A DNA stretch of 63,520 bases, from positions 1-63,520 of the forward strand of contig JBMOQW010000020.1 of the NCBI GenBank assembly GCA_049322515.1, read 5' to 3'. Shown piece after piece: positions 24,796 to 33,135 of this stretch. The notes under the pieces were generated by a model that searched no databases, was not told the origin of the DNA, and worked only from the letters and a program-made list of their open reading frames with translations. The first letter of the stretch is position 1, and each line of letters opens with the position of its first letter. The translations under genes and the position numbers were made by a program. The stretch comes from Parasulfuritortus sp049322515. Lineage in GTDB: Bacteria > Pseudomonadota > Gammaproteobacteria > Burkholderiales > Thiobacillaceae.

Positions 24796-26166
24796 TCATC
24801 CTGCCGTCCTCACCGGTAGGCGCAGGCTGAAGCGCACCCGGTGGTTCGACGCCGCGGCGCCGATCGTGCCGCCATGTGCCGTCACGATCGAGCGGACGAT
24901 GGCCAGGCCGAGGCCGGCGCCCTCGGCCCGGCGTGCCGGATCGGCAGTGTAGAAACGGTCGAACAGGCAGGGCAGGTGCTCGGCGGGCAGCTCGCCGGGA
25001 TTCTCGACCGTGATCTCGACGCCGTCCGCGCTGGCCTTCAGATGCACCGTGACCTCGCCCCCCTCGGGACAATGGCGCAACGCGTTGGCAATCAGGTTGG
25101 ACAAGGCCCGGCGCAGCATCCCGCGATCGCCGGTGACCGTCGCAGCCCCTTCGACCCGGATCCGGATGCCGCGCTCTTCTGCGCCGATGGCGTGAAACTC
25201 GACCAGGCTGGCGGCCTCGGCGGCCAGGTCGACCGGTTCGCTGGCCAGGGCCAGGCCTTCGTGGTCGGCGCGGGCCAGGAACAGCATGTCGGCGATCATG
25301 CGCGACAGGCGTTCATACTCCTCGGCCGCCGATTGCAGGGTGTCGCGGTAGGCCTCCGCGCTGCGCGCCCGGCTCAGGGCGACCTGGGTCTGGGTCATCA
25401 GGTTCGACACCGGGGTGCGCAGTTCGTGGGCGAGATCGGCGGAAAACCGGGTCAGCCGCTCGAATGAAGCTTGCAGACGGTCAAGCATCGCGTTGAATGC
25501 GGTGGTCAGGCTGAGCAGCTCCGGCGCCAGCCGGTCGGTGGGCAGGCGTTCTCCCAGGTGGCTGGCGGACAACGCCTCGGCCAGCCGGGTCATGCGCCGC
25601 AGCGGCGCCAGGCCGGCGCGCGCCGCCAGCCAGCCGAGTCCGGCGGTGACCAGCGCGGCGAGGGCGATGGCGAGCGCCAGGCCGCGCCGGAAATCGGTCA
25701 GGAAATGTTCGTGGTGGCTGATGTCGAGGGCGATCGCGACGGTCACCGTGGTCCCGCCACCGGTGCGTGCACTCGCCGCCAGGCCGCGCTGGTCACGGGC
25801 GTCGGCACGCCAGGTGACCAACTGGCCGCTGTCGGCCTGGTCCAGGGCCGGCGCGGGCAGGCCGAGGTCGCGGCTGGCGAACCAAAGCCGTCCGTCCGGC
25901 GCCCGGATCGCCACGGCCCAGCCACCGGGGCCGGTGATCGCCGCCTCCAGACGGCCGGGCAGGGCGTCGAGCCCCGCTGCATCACGGGTCTCGCGCAACA
26001 GGACACGCACCCGGCTGAGCTGTTCTTCCAGTTGTGCCCGGTCCATGTCCCGGAAATGCGCATCCACCGAGCCGGCCACCAGGGCGCCCAGGCCGAGCAA
26101 CACCACGCTGGTGCCGGTGGCGAACAGCAGGGCGATGCGCGCCGTGAGCGAGCGGACCGGTCTCAC
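24796..26166 (-). CDS. copS: Heavy-metal (copper) sensor histidine kinase, CusS/CopS type
   Basis: 456 residues. Membrane helices at about 8-28 and 158-182 enclose a periplasmic sensor; HAMP follows at about 183-236. The dimerisation helix has HELRTPVSNL with the phospho-acceptor His near 246, and the ATPase domain carries NLIANALRHCPEGG (N box) and GAGLGLAIVRSIVTAHGG (G2). Layout fits the heavy-metal sensor kinase family acting on copper or silver. The start overlaps the stop of copR by four bases, so the regulator and kinase are co-translated. Confidence 0.88.
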   Translation of the reverse strand: MRPVRSLTARIALLFATGTSVVLLGLGALVAGSVDAHFRDMDRAQLEEQLSRVRVLLRETRDAAGLDALPGRLEAAITGPGGWAVAIRAPDGRLWFASRDLGLPAPALDQADSGQLVTWRADARDQRGLAASARTGGGTTVTVAIALDISHHEHFLTDFRRGLALAIALAALVTAGLGWLAARAGLAPLRRMTRLAEALSASHLGERLPTDRLAPELLSLTTAFNAMLDRLQASFERLTRFSADLAHELRTPVSNLMTQTQVALSRARSAEAYRDTLQSAAEEYERLSRMIADMLFLARADHEGLALASEPVDLAAEAASLVEFHAIGAEERGIRIRVEGAATVTGDRGMLRRALSNLIANALRHCPEGGEVTVHLKASADGVEITVENPGELPAEHLPCLFDRFYTADPARRAEGAGLGLAIVRSIVTAHGGTIGAAASNHRVRFSLRLPVRTAG

Positions 26167-26843
26167 GCGCTGCCGTCGTCGAGCCGGTAGCCCATGCCGC
26201 GCACGGTGTGGATCAGCTTGGTGGCCTGGCCGTCATCGACCTTGGCGCGCAACCGGCGCACGGCGACGTCGATGACGTTGGTATCGGAATCGAAGTTCAT
26301 GTCCCAGACCCGGGAGGCGATCAGGGCCCGTGGCAGCACTTCACCCCGGTGGCTGAGGAACAGTTCCAGGAGCGCGAATTCCTTGGCCGTGAGGTCGATG
26401 CGCCGGCCGCCCCGGCGGACCTGCCGGCGCAGGCGGTCGAGTTCCAGGTCGGCCACCGTGAGCATGGTCGCCTCCAGGCCGGCCCGGCCGCGGCGCAGCA
26501 GGGTGCGCACCCGGGCCAGCAATTCGGCGAAGGCAAAGGGCTTCACCAGGTAGTCGTCGGCGCCGCCTTCCAGGCCCTTGACCCGGTCCTCGATGTGGTC
26601 GCGCGCGGTCAGGAACAGCACCGGGGTGTCGAGCCCGGCCCGGCGCATGCCGGCCAGCACCTGCCAGCCATCCAGGCCGGGCAGCATGACGTCCAGGATG
26701 GCCAGGTCGTGGCCGCCGGCGCGCGCCAGTTCCAGGCCGTCCCAGCCGTCGCGGGCCAGGTCGACCACGAAGCCGGCCTCGGTGAGGCCCTGGCGCAGGT
26801 AGTCGCCGGTCTTCGGCTCGTCTTCGACGATGAGCAGTTTCAT
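26163..26843 (-). CDS. copR: Heavy-metal response regulator, CopR/CusR type
   Basis: 226 residues from the ATG at 26843; a longer open frame exists upstream but would cover the operator. The receiver domain (MKLLIVEDEPKTGDYLRQGL start, LAILDVMLPGLDGW with the phospho-Asp near 51, Lys in DDYLVKPF near 101) is followed by an OmpR-type winged helix from about 125 (LTAKEFALLELFL, IDVAVRRLRAKVDD). It pairs with the kinase downstream and probably binds the palindrome at 26880-26897 to drive the divergent copper genes. Confidence 0.9.
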   Translation of the reverse strand: MKLLIVEDEPKTGDYLRQGLTEAGFVVDLARDGWDGLELARAGGHDLAILDVMLPGLDGWQVLAGMRRAGLDTPVLFLTARDHIEDRVKGLEGGADDYLVKPFAFAELLARVRTLLRRGRAGLEATMLTVADLELDRLRRQVRRGGRRIDLTAKEFALLELFLSHRGEVLPRALIASRVWDMNFDSDTNVIDVAVRRLRAKVDDGQATKLIHTVRGMGYRLDDGSA

Positions 26844-26879
26844 GACGCCGCATCGTGCCACAGTGGCCGCCGAGTGCAA

Positions 26880-26897
26880 CATGACGAAATTGTCATG
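26880..26897. promoter_or_regulatory. Palindromic CopR/CusR-type operator between divergent copper genes
   Basis: CATGACGAAATTGTCATG is an inverted repeat (CATGAC, 6-base spacer, GTCATG) and differs by little from the CusR/CopR box ATGACAANNTTGTCAT. It sits in the 99-base gap between copR (minus) and the TolC-like gene (plus), where such a box is expected. The match to the known box is recalled, not computed. Confidence 0.75.
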
Positions 26898-26942
26898 CCC
26901 ATGTCAGCCGGCTGTGCGCCGCGCTCGGGCATGCTGGGTGCC

Positions 26943-28346
26943 ATGGCCGATCTGTTTCCTAGCCGTCTCCCGGGTGTCCTGTCCGTCGCGTTCCTGCTCG
27001 GCGGCTGCGCCCAACTGTCGCCGGAGGGTGGCGTCGGGGCCGTGGCGACGCTCAGCCAGGCCCGGGTGGGCGTCGCGCTGGCGCCGATCAAGGACGACGC
27101 CGATGCGGCGCGGGTCGCCGAGTTCGTTTCGGCACGCCTGGCGGCGCCGCTCGATGCCGAGGGTGCGGTGGCCATTGCCCTGGCCCATTCGCGGGACTTG
27201 CAAGCCCGCCTGGCCGGCTTGCGGGTGGCTGAGGCGGACGCGGTCCAGGCCGGCCGGCCGCGCAATCCGGTGTTCAGCTTCGCCCGCCTGGCCGGGGGTG
27301 ACCTGCTCGAGTATGAGCGCAGCTTCCTGCTCGACCTGCTCGGCCTGTTCACCCTGCCGGCCCGTGCCGAGGCCGGCCGCGCCCGGTTCCAGGCTGCCCA
27401 GGTGGCGCTCGCCCGCGAAGTCGTGCGGCAGGCCCACCAGGCGCGCCAGGATTGGCTCGACGCGGTCGCGGCCCGCCAGATCCGGCTGCGTCGCGAGGCT
27501 GCCCTGGACCTGGCCGAGGCGGGCGCCGAGCTGGCTCGGCGCATGGCCGAGGCAGGCAATTTCAGCGCGCGCGAGGCGCGCCGCGCGCAGGTGCTGCGCG
27601 CCGAGCTGGCGGCCGAACTGATCCAGGCCCGCCAGGCCCAGACCCAGGCCCGCGAGCGCCTGGTCCGGCGCCTGGGCCTGGGCGAGTCCGATGCAGCCCG
27701 GCTGCACTTGCCCGAACGCTTGCCCGAGTTGCCGGCGGCGTTGCCGGAGCCGGCCGGCCCCCAGGCCGTGGCCGATCGGCTCGACACCCACCTGGCCCGT
27801 CTGGAGACCGAGGCACAGACGCGCAGTCTGGATCAGATCGGCGCCACCCGCTGGCTGAGCGATCTCGACCTGGCCTACAAGAATGGCGGCGAACGGGGCG
27901 AGGCGCATTGGCGCGGCTACGAGATCGAGGTCGGCCTGCCGGTTTTCGATCGCGGTGAGGCCCGGATCGCCGCTGCCGAGGCGCGTCTGCGCCAGGCCCG
28001 ATTCCGCCAGGCGGCGATCGAGGCGGCAGCCGCTTCGGAACTGCGCGAGGCGCGCGCCGGTTTGGCCGAGGCGCACGCCCTGGCGCGCCTGTACCGGGAC
28101 GAGATCGCGCCACTGCGCGCCGGGCTCGCCGAGGATGCCCTGCTGCGCTACAACGGCATGCTGGTCGGGCCCTGGGACCTGCTTTCGGAGACCCGGCGTC
28201 AGGTCCAGGCCGAGGCTGCCGCGATCGTCGCCCTGCGCGACTACTGGTGGGCCGAGAGCGCCTGGCGCATGGCACTTGACGTGGGCGGCGGCGAGCCGTC
28301 CCCCCTGTCCGGCGGGCATGCCTCGGAACCGGACGCCGGACACTGA
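26943..28346 (+). CDS. TolC-family outer-membrane efflux lipoprotein
   Basis: 467 residues from the ATG at 26943. The signal peptide ends in LLGGC, a lipobox. The mature protein is Ala/Arg/Glu-rich long-helix sequence with two homologous halves (EGAVAIALAHSRDLQARLAGLRVAEADAVQAG; EIEVGLPVFDRGEARIAAAEARLRQARF), typical of the TolC/NodT family. First gene of the copper unit opposite copRS; the next gene is a multicopper oxidase. No RND pump or periplasmic adaptor is encoded here, so it may serve a pump located elsewhere. Confidence 0.85.
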   Translation: MADLFPSRLPGVLSVAFLLGGCAQLSPEGGVGAVATLSQARVGVALAPIKDDADAARVAEFVSARLAAPLDAEGAVAIALAHSRDLQARLAGLRVAEADAVQAGRPRNPVFSFARLAGGDLLEYERSFLLDLLGLFTLPARAEAGRARFQAAQVALAREVVRQAHQARQDWLDAVAARQIRLRREAALDLAEAGAELARRMAEAGNFSAREARRAQVLRAELAAELIQARQAQTQARERLVRRLGLGESDAARLHLPERLPELPAALPEPAGPQAVADRLDTHLARLETEAQTRSLDQIGATRWLSDLDLAYKNGGERGEAHWRGYEIEVGLPVFDRGEARIAAAEARLRQARFRQAAIEAAAASELREARAGLAEAHALARLYRDEIAPLRAGLAEDALLRYNGMLVGPWDLLSETRRQVQAEAAAIVALRDYWWAESAWRMALDVGGGEPSPLSGGHASEPDAGH

Positions 28347-28357
28347 TCGGGAGGCCC

Positions 28358-29722
28358 ATGGACCGTCGACATTTTCTCGCCCAGGCTTCGGCCGCCGCTC
28401 TCGGCGCCGGTCTGGTCTCGCGCGTCGGCGCGGCCAGCCTGCCCGAGGCGCCGGTGGCGGCCGCGGCGACCACCCAGGTGCCCGGGGCGCCGGCCGACGG
28501 GCGGCCGTTCCACCCCGTGGTGACCTTGAACGGCTGGAGCCTGCCCTGGCGCATCAGGAACGGAGTCAAGGAGTTCCACCTTGTGGCCGAACCGGTGCTG
28601 CGCGAGCTGGCGCCGGGCATGACCGCGCGCCTGTGGGGCTACAACGGCAGCAGCCCGGGCCCGACCCTCGAGTGCGTCGAGGGCGACCGGGTCCGCATCT
28701 TCGTCACCAACCGGCTGCCCGAGCACACCACCATCCACTGGCACGGCCTGTTGCTGCCGAACGGCATGGACGGCGTGGGCGGCCTGACCCAGCCGCAGAT
28801 CAAGCCGGGCCAGACCTTCGTCTACGAGTTCGAGATGACCCGGTCGGGCACTTTCATGTACCACCCGCACGCCGACGAGATGGTGCAGATGGCGATGGGC
28901 ATGATGGGGCTCTTGATCGTGCATCCGCGCGATCCCGACTTCATGCGCGTCGACCGCGACTACGCCTTCCTGCTCAATGCTTTCGACATCGAGCCGGGCG
29001 CCGCCGTGCCGCGCACCAACACCATGCTCGACTTCAATCTCTGGTGCTGGAACAGCCGGGTGTTCCCGGGCATCGACCCGCTGGTGGCGCGCACCGGGGA
29101 ACGGGTCCGGGTCCGGGCCGGCAACCTGACCATGACCAACCATCCGCTGCATCTGCATGGCGTCACCTTCGAGGTGACCGGCACCGACGGCGGCTGGGTG
29201 CCGGCCGGCGCGCGCTGGCCGGAAGTGACCGCCGATGTCGCGGTCGGCCAGATGCGCGCCCTCGAGTTCGTGGCGACCCTGCCCGGCGACTGGGCCTTCC
29301 ACTGCCATAAGTCGCACCACACCATGAATGCCATGGGCCACGCCGTGCCCAACCTGATCGGCGTGCGCCAGGACGACCTGGAGGCGCGCATCCGCCGGCA
29401 CCAGCCGGACTACATGGCCATGGGCTCGTCGGGCATGGCCGAGATGGGCGACATGGCCATGCCCCTGCCCGACAACACCCTGCCCATGATGACCGGCTGG
29501 GGCCAATATGGCCCGCTGGAAATGGGCGGCATGTTCACCGTGCTCAAGGTGCGCGACGACCTGGCGCCCGGCGACTGGCGCGATCCCGGACCCTTCCGGC
29601 ATCCGCCCGGCAGCGTGGCGCGGGAATGGACCGGCGCCCTGCCCGAAGCGGCGCGCCAGGCCGGTCCGGCACCCACCCCCGAGACCCTGAACGCGGTCAA
29701 GCCGCACGGCCACCACCACTGA
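28358..29722 (+). CDS. Multicopper oxidase, copper resistance
   Basis: 454 residues with a twin-arginine signal (MDRRHFLAQASAAAL). The four copper-ligand motifs are visible: HWHGLLLPNGMDG near residue 127, YHPHADEM near 167, HPLHLHG near 262 and HCHKSHHTMNAM near 311, where the Met can be the T1 axial ligand. The C-terminal tail from about 350 is Met-rich (MAMGSSGMAEMGDMAM), a probable extra Cu(I)-binding patch. It likely oxidises periplasmic Cu(I). Co-transcribed with the TolC-like gene 11 bases upstream and DUF411 gene 10 bases downstream. Confidence 0.9.
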   Translation: MDRRHFLAQASAAALGAGLVSRVGAASLPEAPVAAAATTQVPGAPADGRPFHPVVTLNGWSLPWRIRNGVKEFHLVAEPVLRELAPGMTARLWGYNGSSPGPTLECVEGDRVRIFVTNRLPEHTTIHWHGLLLPNGMDGVGGLTQPQIKPGQTFVYEFEMTRSGTFMYHPHADEMVQMAMGMMGLLIVHPRDPDFMRVDRDYAFLLNAFDIEPGAAVPRTNTMLDFNLWCWNSRVFPGIDPLVARTGERVRVRAGNLTMTNHPLHLHGVTFEVTGTDGGWVPAGARWPEVTADVAVGQMRALEFVATLPGDWAFHCHKSHHTMNAMGHAVPNLIGVRQDDLEARIRRHQPDYMAMGSSGMAEMGDMAMPLPDNTLPMMTGWGQYGPLEMGGMFTVLKVRDDLAPGDWRDPGPFRHPPGSVAREWTGALPEAARQAGPAPTPETLNAVKPHGHHH

Positions 29723-29732
29723 GGAGTCTCCC

Positions 29733-30170
29733 ATGCTTCGAACCCTGTCCCTGATCCTCGCCACCGGCCTGTGGGCTGGCGCTGCCTTTGCCACCGGCCT
29801 GCCGGTGGTCGACGTCTACAAGCGCCCGACCTGCGGCTGCTGCAACGACTGGATCGCGCATCTCAAGGCCCACGGATTCAGCGTGCGCGCGCATGACACC
29901 GACGCCGTGGTCAAGCACAAGGTCCGCCTGGGCGTGCCCACCGGCCATGGCAGCTGCCATACCGCCGAGGTGGCCGGCTACGTGGTGGAGGGCCATGTCC
30001 CGGCGCACGAGATCAAGCGCCTGCTCAAGGAGAAGCCGGCCGCGCGCGGCCTGGTGGTGCCAGGCATGCCGATCGGCGCGCCGGGCATGGAACGGGGCGA
30101 CCGCAAGGACGCCTACGAGGTCCTGCTGATCACCCGCAAGGGCGATACCCGTGTGTTCGCGAACGACTGA
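29733..30170 (+). CDS. DUF411 periplasmic metal-binding protein
   Basis: 145 residues with a signal peptide ending AAFA. The thioredoxin-like DUF411 signature is clear: VDVYKRPTCGCCNDWIAHLKAHGF near 28-51, GVPTGHGSCHTAEVAGYVVEGHVPA near 70-95, and GLVVPGMPIGAPGME near 110. DUF411 (CopG-like) proteins occur in copper and silver resistance operons, probably as periplasmic metal chaperones. GAGGAG ribosome site upstream. Confidence 0.88.
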   Translation: MLRTLSLILATGLWAGAAFATGLPVVDVYKRPTCGCCNDWIAHLKAHGFSVRAHDTDAVVKHKVRLGVPTGHGSCHTAEVAGYVVEGHVPAHEIKRLLKEKPAARGLVVPGMPIGAPGMERGDRKDAYEVLLITRKGDTRVFAND

Positions 30171-30183
30171 CGAGAGGTGCCCG

Positions 30184-30522
30184 ATGAAGCATATTCTTTG
30201 GTTGATCCTGGGCTGTGTCTTGGCCGGCGCGCCGGCCTGGGCTGACACCGGCCATGCCCACGCTGGCCATGACCACGCCATGGCTCCGGCCACCGCCCAG
30301 GCCGAGCTGGTCGAGGCCGAGGTGCGCAAGGTCGACCGTGCCCAGGCCCGTCTGACCCTGCGTCACGGTGAATTGAAGCACCTCGCCATGCCTGCCATGA
30401 CCATGGTCTTCCAGGTCGCCGACCCGGCCATGCTCGAGTGGGCACGGCCTGGCGCGAAGGTGCGGGTGCGCATCGAGCGGGTCGGGGGCGCCTTCACAGT
30501 CACCCGGATGGAGCCGTTGTAA
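30184..30522 (+). CDS. CusF-like periplasmic copper-binding protein
   Basis: 112 residues from the ATG at 30184 after GAGAGG. The signal peptide ends WA; a His-rich segment (GHAHAGHDHAM) follows, then an OB-fold copper-binding domain with LKHLAMPAMTMVFQV containing the CusF Met ligands (MPAMTM); the Trp of E. coli CusF is replaced by Met here. It would shuttle Cu(I) within the periplasm. Last gene of the copper unit. Confidence 0.85.
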   Translation: MKHILWLILGCVLAGAPAWADTGHAHAGHDHAMAPATAQAELVEAEVRKVDRAQARLTLRHGELKHLAMPAMTMVFQVADPAMLEWARPGAKVRVRIERVGGAFTVTRMEPL

Positions 30523-30589
30523 TCCAGGGAAGAGCGTCCCATTGGGGATCGGGACAGGTCGGAGGTTTCCGTAGATCGTGTCCAAAGAG

Positions 30590-30608
30590 AGGTATATTTA
30601 CCTATACT
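30590..30608 (+). promoter_or_regulatory. Probable promoter region with palindrome ahead of diguanylate cyclase
   Basis: AGGTA TATT TACCT (30590-30603) is a perfect inverted repeat that runs straight into TATACT (30603-30608), a good -10 box. Transcription would then begin near 30615, downstream of the ATG at 30613, favouring a later start codon for the GGDEF protein. A regulator could bind the palindrome; no -35 was identified with confidence. Confidence 0.4.
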
Positions 30609-30690
30609 TGGCATGATTCACCGTGGCGCGATGGGCAAGAGAGCCGGTTCGTGTCATCGTGCTCACCGCAACGTCCCGAACCCGCCGCGC

Positions 30691-32202
30691 ATGCAACCGA
30701 CTCTGATCGCCCGCGAAGCCTTGAAGCGTCTCGCCGAACGCAAGTTGCCGCCGACCCCGGCCAACTATCAGGCCTGCTACAACGAAATCGCCAATCTACC
30801 CAACCGGGTGGCTTTCCCGGATGAGCCGCTACGCCGCGCGGTGCGCGCCCTGACCGCGCGCGGCGCTGGCCAGCAAGCGGCCCTGGATGCGCTCGACCTG
30901 GCCATCGGCCGGCATAGCTGGGTGGGCATCGAACAAGCCCTCCTGGACTACGACAACGCCAGCCAGGCCCTGCGTGCAGAGCCGCGCGACCCGGCTACCA
31001 ACTCCGAAACCGGCCTGCACGACATCCTGGCGCGCTTCGCCGGCCTGATCGAGGGCTTGCAGCCGGCTTTGCAGCTCGACGACGAGCGGGTTCGCGCCGA
31101 GTTGCGCGGGATCCTGCACGTCCTGCGCGATCCCCAGTCGGACCTGGCCGCCTTGCGCACCCGCTTGGCCGAGTTCTCCAGACGGCTGGCGTTCATCGCC
31201 GAGGAACAGGGCGAAATCAAGCATTCCCTGATCAACCTGCTGCACCTGGTGATCGAGAACATCCGCACCCTGGTGCTGGATGACACCTGGCTCGATGGCC
31301 AGGTCCGGGGCTTGCTGGAGGCCATCCGGCCGCCCTTGAGCCTGCGCCGTCTGGATGACGTCGAGCGACGCATCCGCGAAGTCATGCAAAAACAGGCGGT
31401 GGCCAAGGAGCGCTCCCTGGAGGCCCAGGAGGAGATGCGCCAGATGCTGGGCGCTTTCATCGAGCACCTGAACGAGATGAACGACTCCAGCACGGCTTTC
31501 CAGGACAAGATCGAGGCCAGTTCGCGCCGGGTGTCCGAGGCGCAGAGCCTGGAAGAGCTGGCACCGATCCTCAAGGAAGTGATCGACGCTTCCACCACGA
31601 TGGTCCAGATCACCGCGCACTCGCGCGACCAGCTTCAGTCGATGCAGGACAAGGTGCTGGCGACCGAGGCCGAGATTGCCAAGCTGCATTTGGAACTCGA
31701 CACCGTGAGCGCGATGGCGCGCCACGACCCGCTGACCAACATCCTCAACCGCAAGGGCTTGGATGAAGCCCTGGCGCGTGAGATCGCCTCGATGCGGCGC
31801 AAGGGCAGCGACTTGTCGCTGGCCCTGCTCGACATCGATAACTTCAAGAAAATCAACGACCAGCATGGCCATGACACCGGCGACCAGGCGCTGGTCCATC
31901 TTGCCAACGTGGTGCGTGAGAGCCTGCGCCCGGACGATTCCCTGGCCCGTTACGGCGGCGAGGAGTTCGTCATCCTGATGCCCGACACCCGGCTCGACGA
32001 AGCCCTGGTGGCCATGGCCCGCTTGCAGCGCACCCTGACCAAGCGCTTTTTCCTGGCCGGCGGCGAAAAGATCCTGATCACCTTCAGTGCCGGCGTGGCC
32101 CAACTGGCCCTGGACGAAGCGGGTGGCGAAGCGATCCGGCGCGCCGACGCAGCCATGTACCTGGCCAAGCGCGCGGGCAAGAACCGGGTGCTGGCCGGCT
32201 GA
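30691..32202 (+). CDS. Diguanylate cyclase (GGDEF), cytoplasmic
   Basis: 503 residues from ATG 30691; in-frame ATGs at 30613 and 30631 would lie at or near the transcription start suggested by the -10 box. The N-terminal region (AREALKRLAERKLPPTPANYQACYNEIA) and long amphipathic helices up to about residue 340 look like a regulatory coiled-coil module without membrane segments. The GGDEF domain follows (HDPLTNILNRKGLDEAL, then YGGEEFVILMP) with an intact I-site RPDD five residues before GGEEF. It should synthesise c-di-GMP with product inhibition. The input signal is unknown. Confidence 0.9.
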   Translation: MQPTLIAREALKRLAERKLPPTPANYQACYNEIANLPNRVAFPDEPLRRAVRALTARGAGQQAALDALDLAIGRHSWVGIEQALLDYDNASQALRAEPRDPATNSETGLHDILARFAGLIEGLQPALQLDDERVRAELRGILHVLRDPQSDLAALRTRLAEFSRRLAFIAEEQGEIKHSLINLLHLVIENIRTLVLDDTWLDGQVRGLLEAIRPPLSLRRLDDVERRIREVMQKQAVAKERSLEAQEEMRQMLGAFIEHLNEMNDSSTAFQDKIEASSRRVSEAQSLEELAPILKEVIDASTTMVQITAHSRDQLQSMQDKVLATEAEIAKLHLELDTVSAMARHDPLTNILNRKGLDEALAREIASMRRKGSDLSLALLDIDNFKKINDQHGHDTGDQALVHLANVVRESLRPDDSLARYGGEEFVILMPDTRLDEALVAMARLQRTLTKRFFLAGGEKILITFSAGVAQLALDEAGGEAIRRADAAMYLAKRAGKNRVLAG

Positions 32203-32210
32203 TTCGAGGT

Positions 32211-32810
32211 TCAGGCGGCTTGGGCGGCCAGCAGGGCGCGCGCGACGTCCGAGATTTTCATCCGCTGGGCCATGGCCTCGCGCCGCAGCGCCTGGTAGGC
32301 GGCTTCCTCGCCCAGCCTTTCGGTCTTCATCAAGTGACGCTTGGCCTTCTCGATCAGCTTGTGTTCCTGCAATTCCTGGCGTGCGCGCAGCATCTCGCCA
32401 TGCATGTCGCGCCAGGCCTCGAAGCGCACCTGGGCCAATTGCAGCAGCGGCCGCACCCGTTCGGCGCGCAGGCCATCGACCACGTAGCAGGCCACCCCGG
32501 CCGAGACGGCCGAGCGCATGGTCTCCGATGAATCATCCTGGCTGAACATGACGATCGGGCGCGGGCTCGACTCGCTCATCACCACGATTTGTTCCAGGGT
32601 GTCACGGCTGGGCGAATCGACGTCCATGATGACGGCATCCGGCTGCAGCGCTTCGACCCAGCCGGGCAGGTCGATGGCCCGGTCCAGGCGACCGATGAAA
32701 CGATGCCGGGGCATGTCGGCCGACATGGCCGCCAGAAGGTCGTCCAGCCGGCGCTTGGACTGGCTGATCACCAGGATGGTGAGGGTGTCCTCGGGGGCCG
32801 GAGGGGTCAC
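32211..32810 (-). CDS. nasT: NasT, ANTAR-domain RNA-binding antiterminator of nitrate assimilation
   Basis: 199 residues from a GTG at 32810 that overlaps the nirD stop (GTGA). The N-terminal receiver-like domain (LTILVISQSKRRLDDLLAAM, DAVIMDVDSPSRDTL) is followed by an ANTAR domain from about residue 130 (ARQELQEHKLIEKAKRHLMKTERLGEEAAYQALRREAMAQ, cut here for its key features KLIEKAK and AYQALRREAM). NasT binds two-hairpin hexaloop RNA in nas leaders to prevent termination; such hairpins precede nirB and nrtA in this same locus. The nitrate-sensing partner NasS is not seen anywhere in the window. Confidence 0.88.
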   Translation of the reverse strand: MTPPAPEDTLTILVISQSKRRLDDLLAAMSADMPRHRFIGRLDRAIDLPGWVEALQPDAVIMDVDSPSRDTLEQIVVMSESSPRPIVMFSQDDSSETMRSAVSAGVACYVVDGLRAERVRPLLQLAQVRFEAWRDMHGEMLRARQELQEHKLIEKAKRHLMKTERLGEEAAYQALRREAMAQRMKISDVARALLAAQAA

Positions 32811-33118
32811 GCCGATTCCAGGAAAATCGCGCCCGCCTCGATCTTCAATGGCAACGTGCTGGCACGACCGACGTCCGGGGCGACCGCCTCGCCGCTGGCG
32901 AGATCGATGCTCCAGTTGTGCAGCGGGCAGGTGACGCGCTGGCCGCAGACCATGCCTTGCGACAGCTGGCCGCCCTTGTGCGGGCAGCGGTCGAGCAGGG
33001 CATGCACGGCGTCGTCGGCGGTGCGGAACAGGGCGATGCGGCGGCCGTCGAGCTCGACCACGCGGGCGCCTTGGGCGGGGATGTCGGACAGGTGGCCGAC
33101 GTGGATCCATTGGGTCAT
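32807..33118 (-). CDS. nirD: NirD, nitrite reductase small subunit (Rieske type)
   Basis: 103 residues. A Rieske-fold protein with intact cluster-binding motifs CPHKGG (near 45) and CPLHNW (near 64); the E. coli NirD lacks these residues, so this version probably holds a real 2Fe-2S cluster. It partners NirB in NADH-dependent reduction of nitrite to ammonia. It starts 17 bases after nirB and its stop overlaps the nasT start. Confidence 0.9.
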   Translation of the reverse strand: MTQWIHVGHLSDIPAQGARVVELDGRRIALFRTADDAVHALLDRCPHKGGQLSQGMVCGQRVTCPLHNWSIDLASGEAVAPDVGRASTLPLKIEAGAIFLESA

Positions 33119-33135
33119 CGGTGTCTCCTCGGGTC

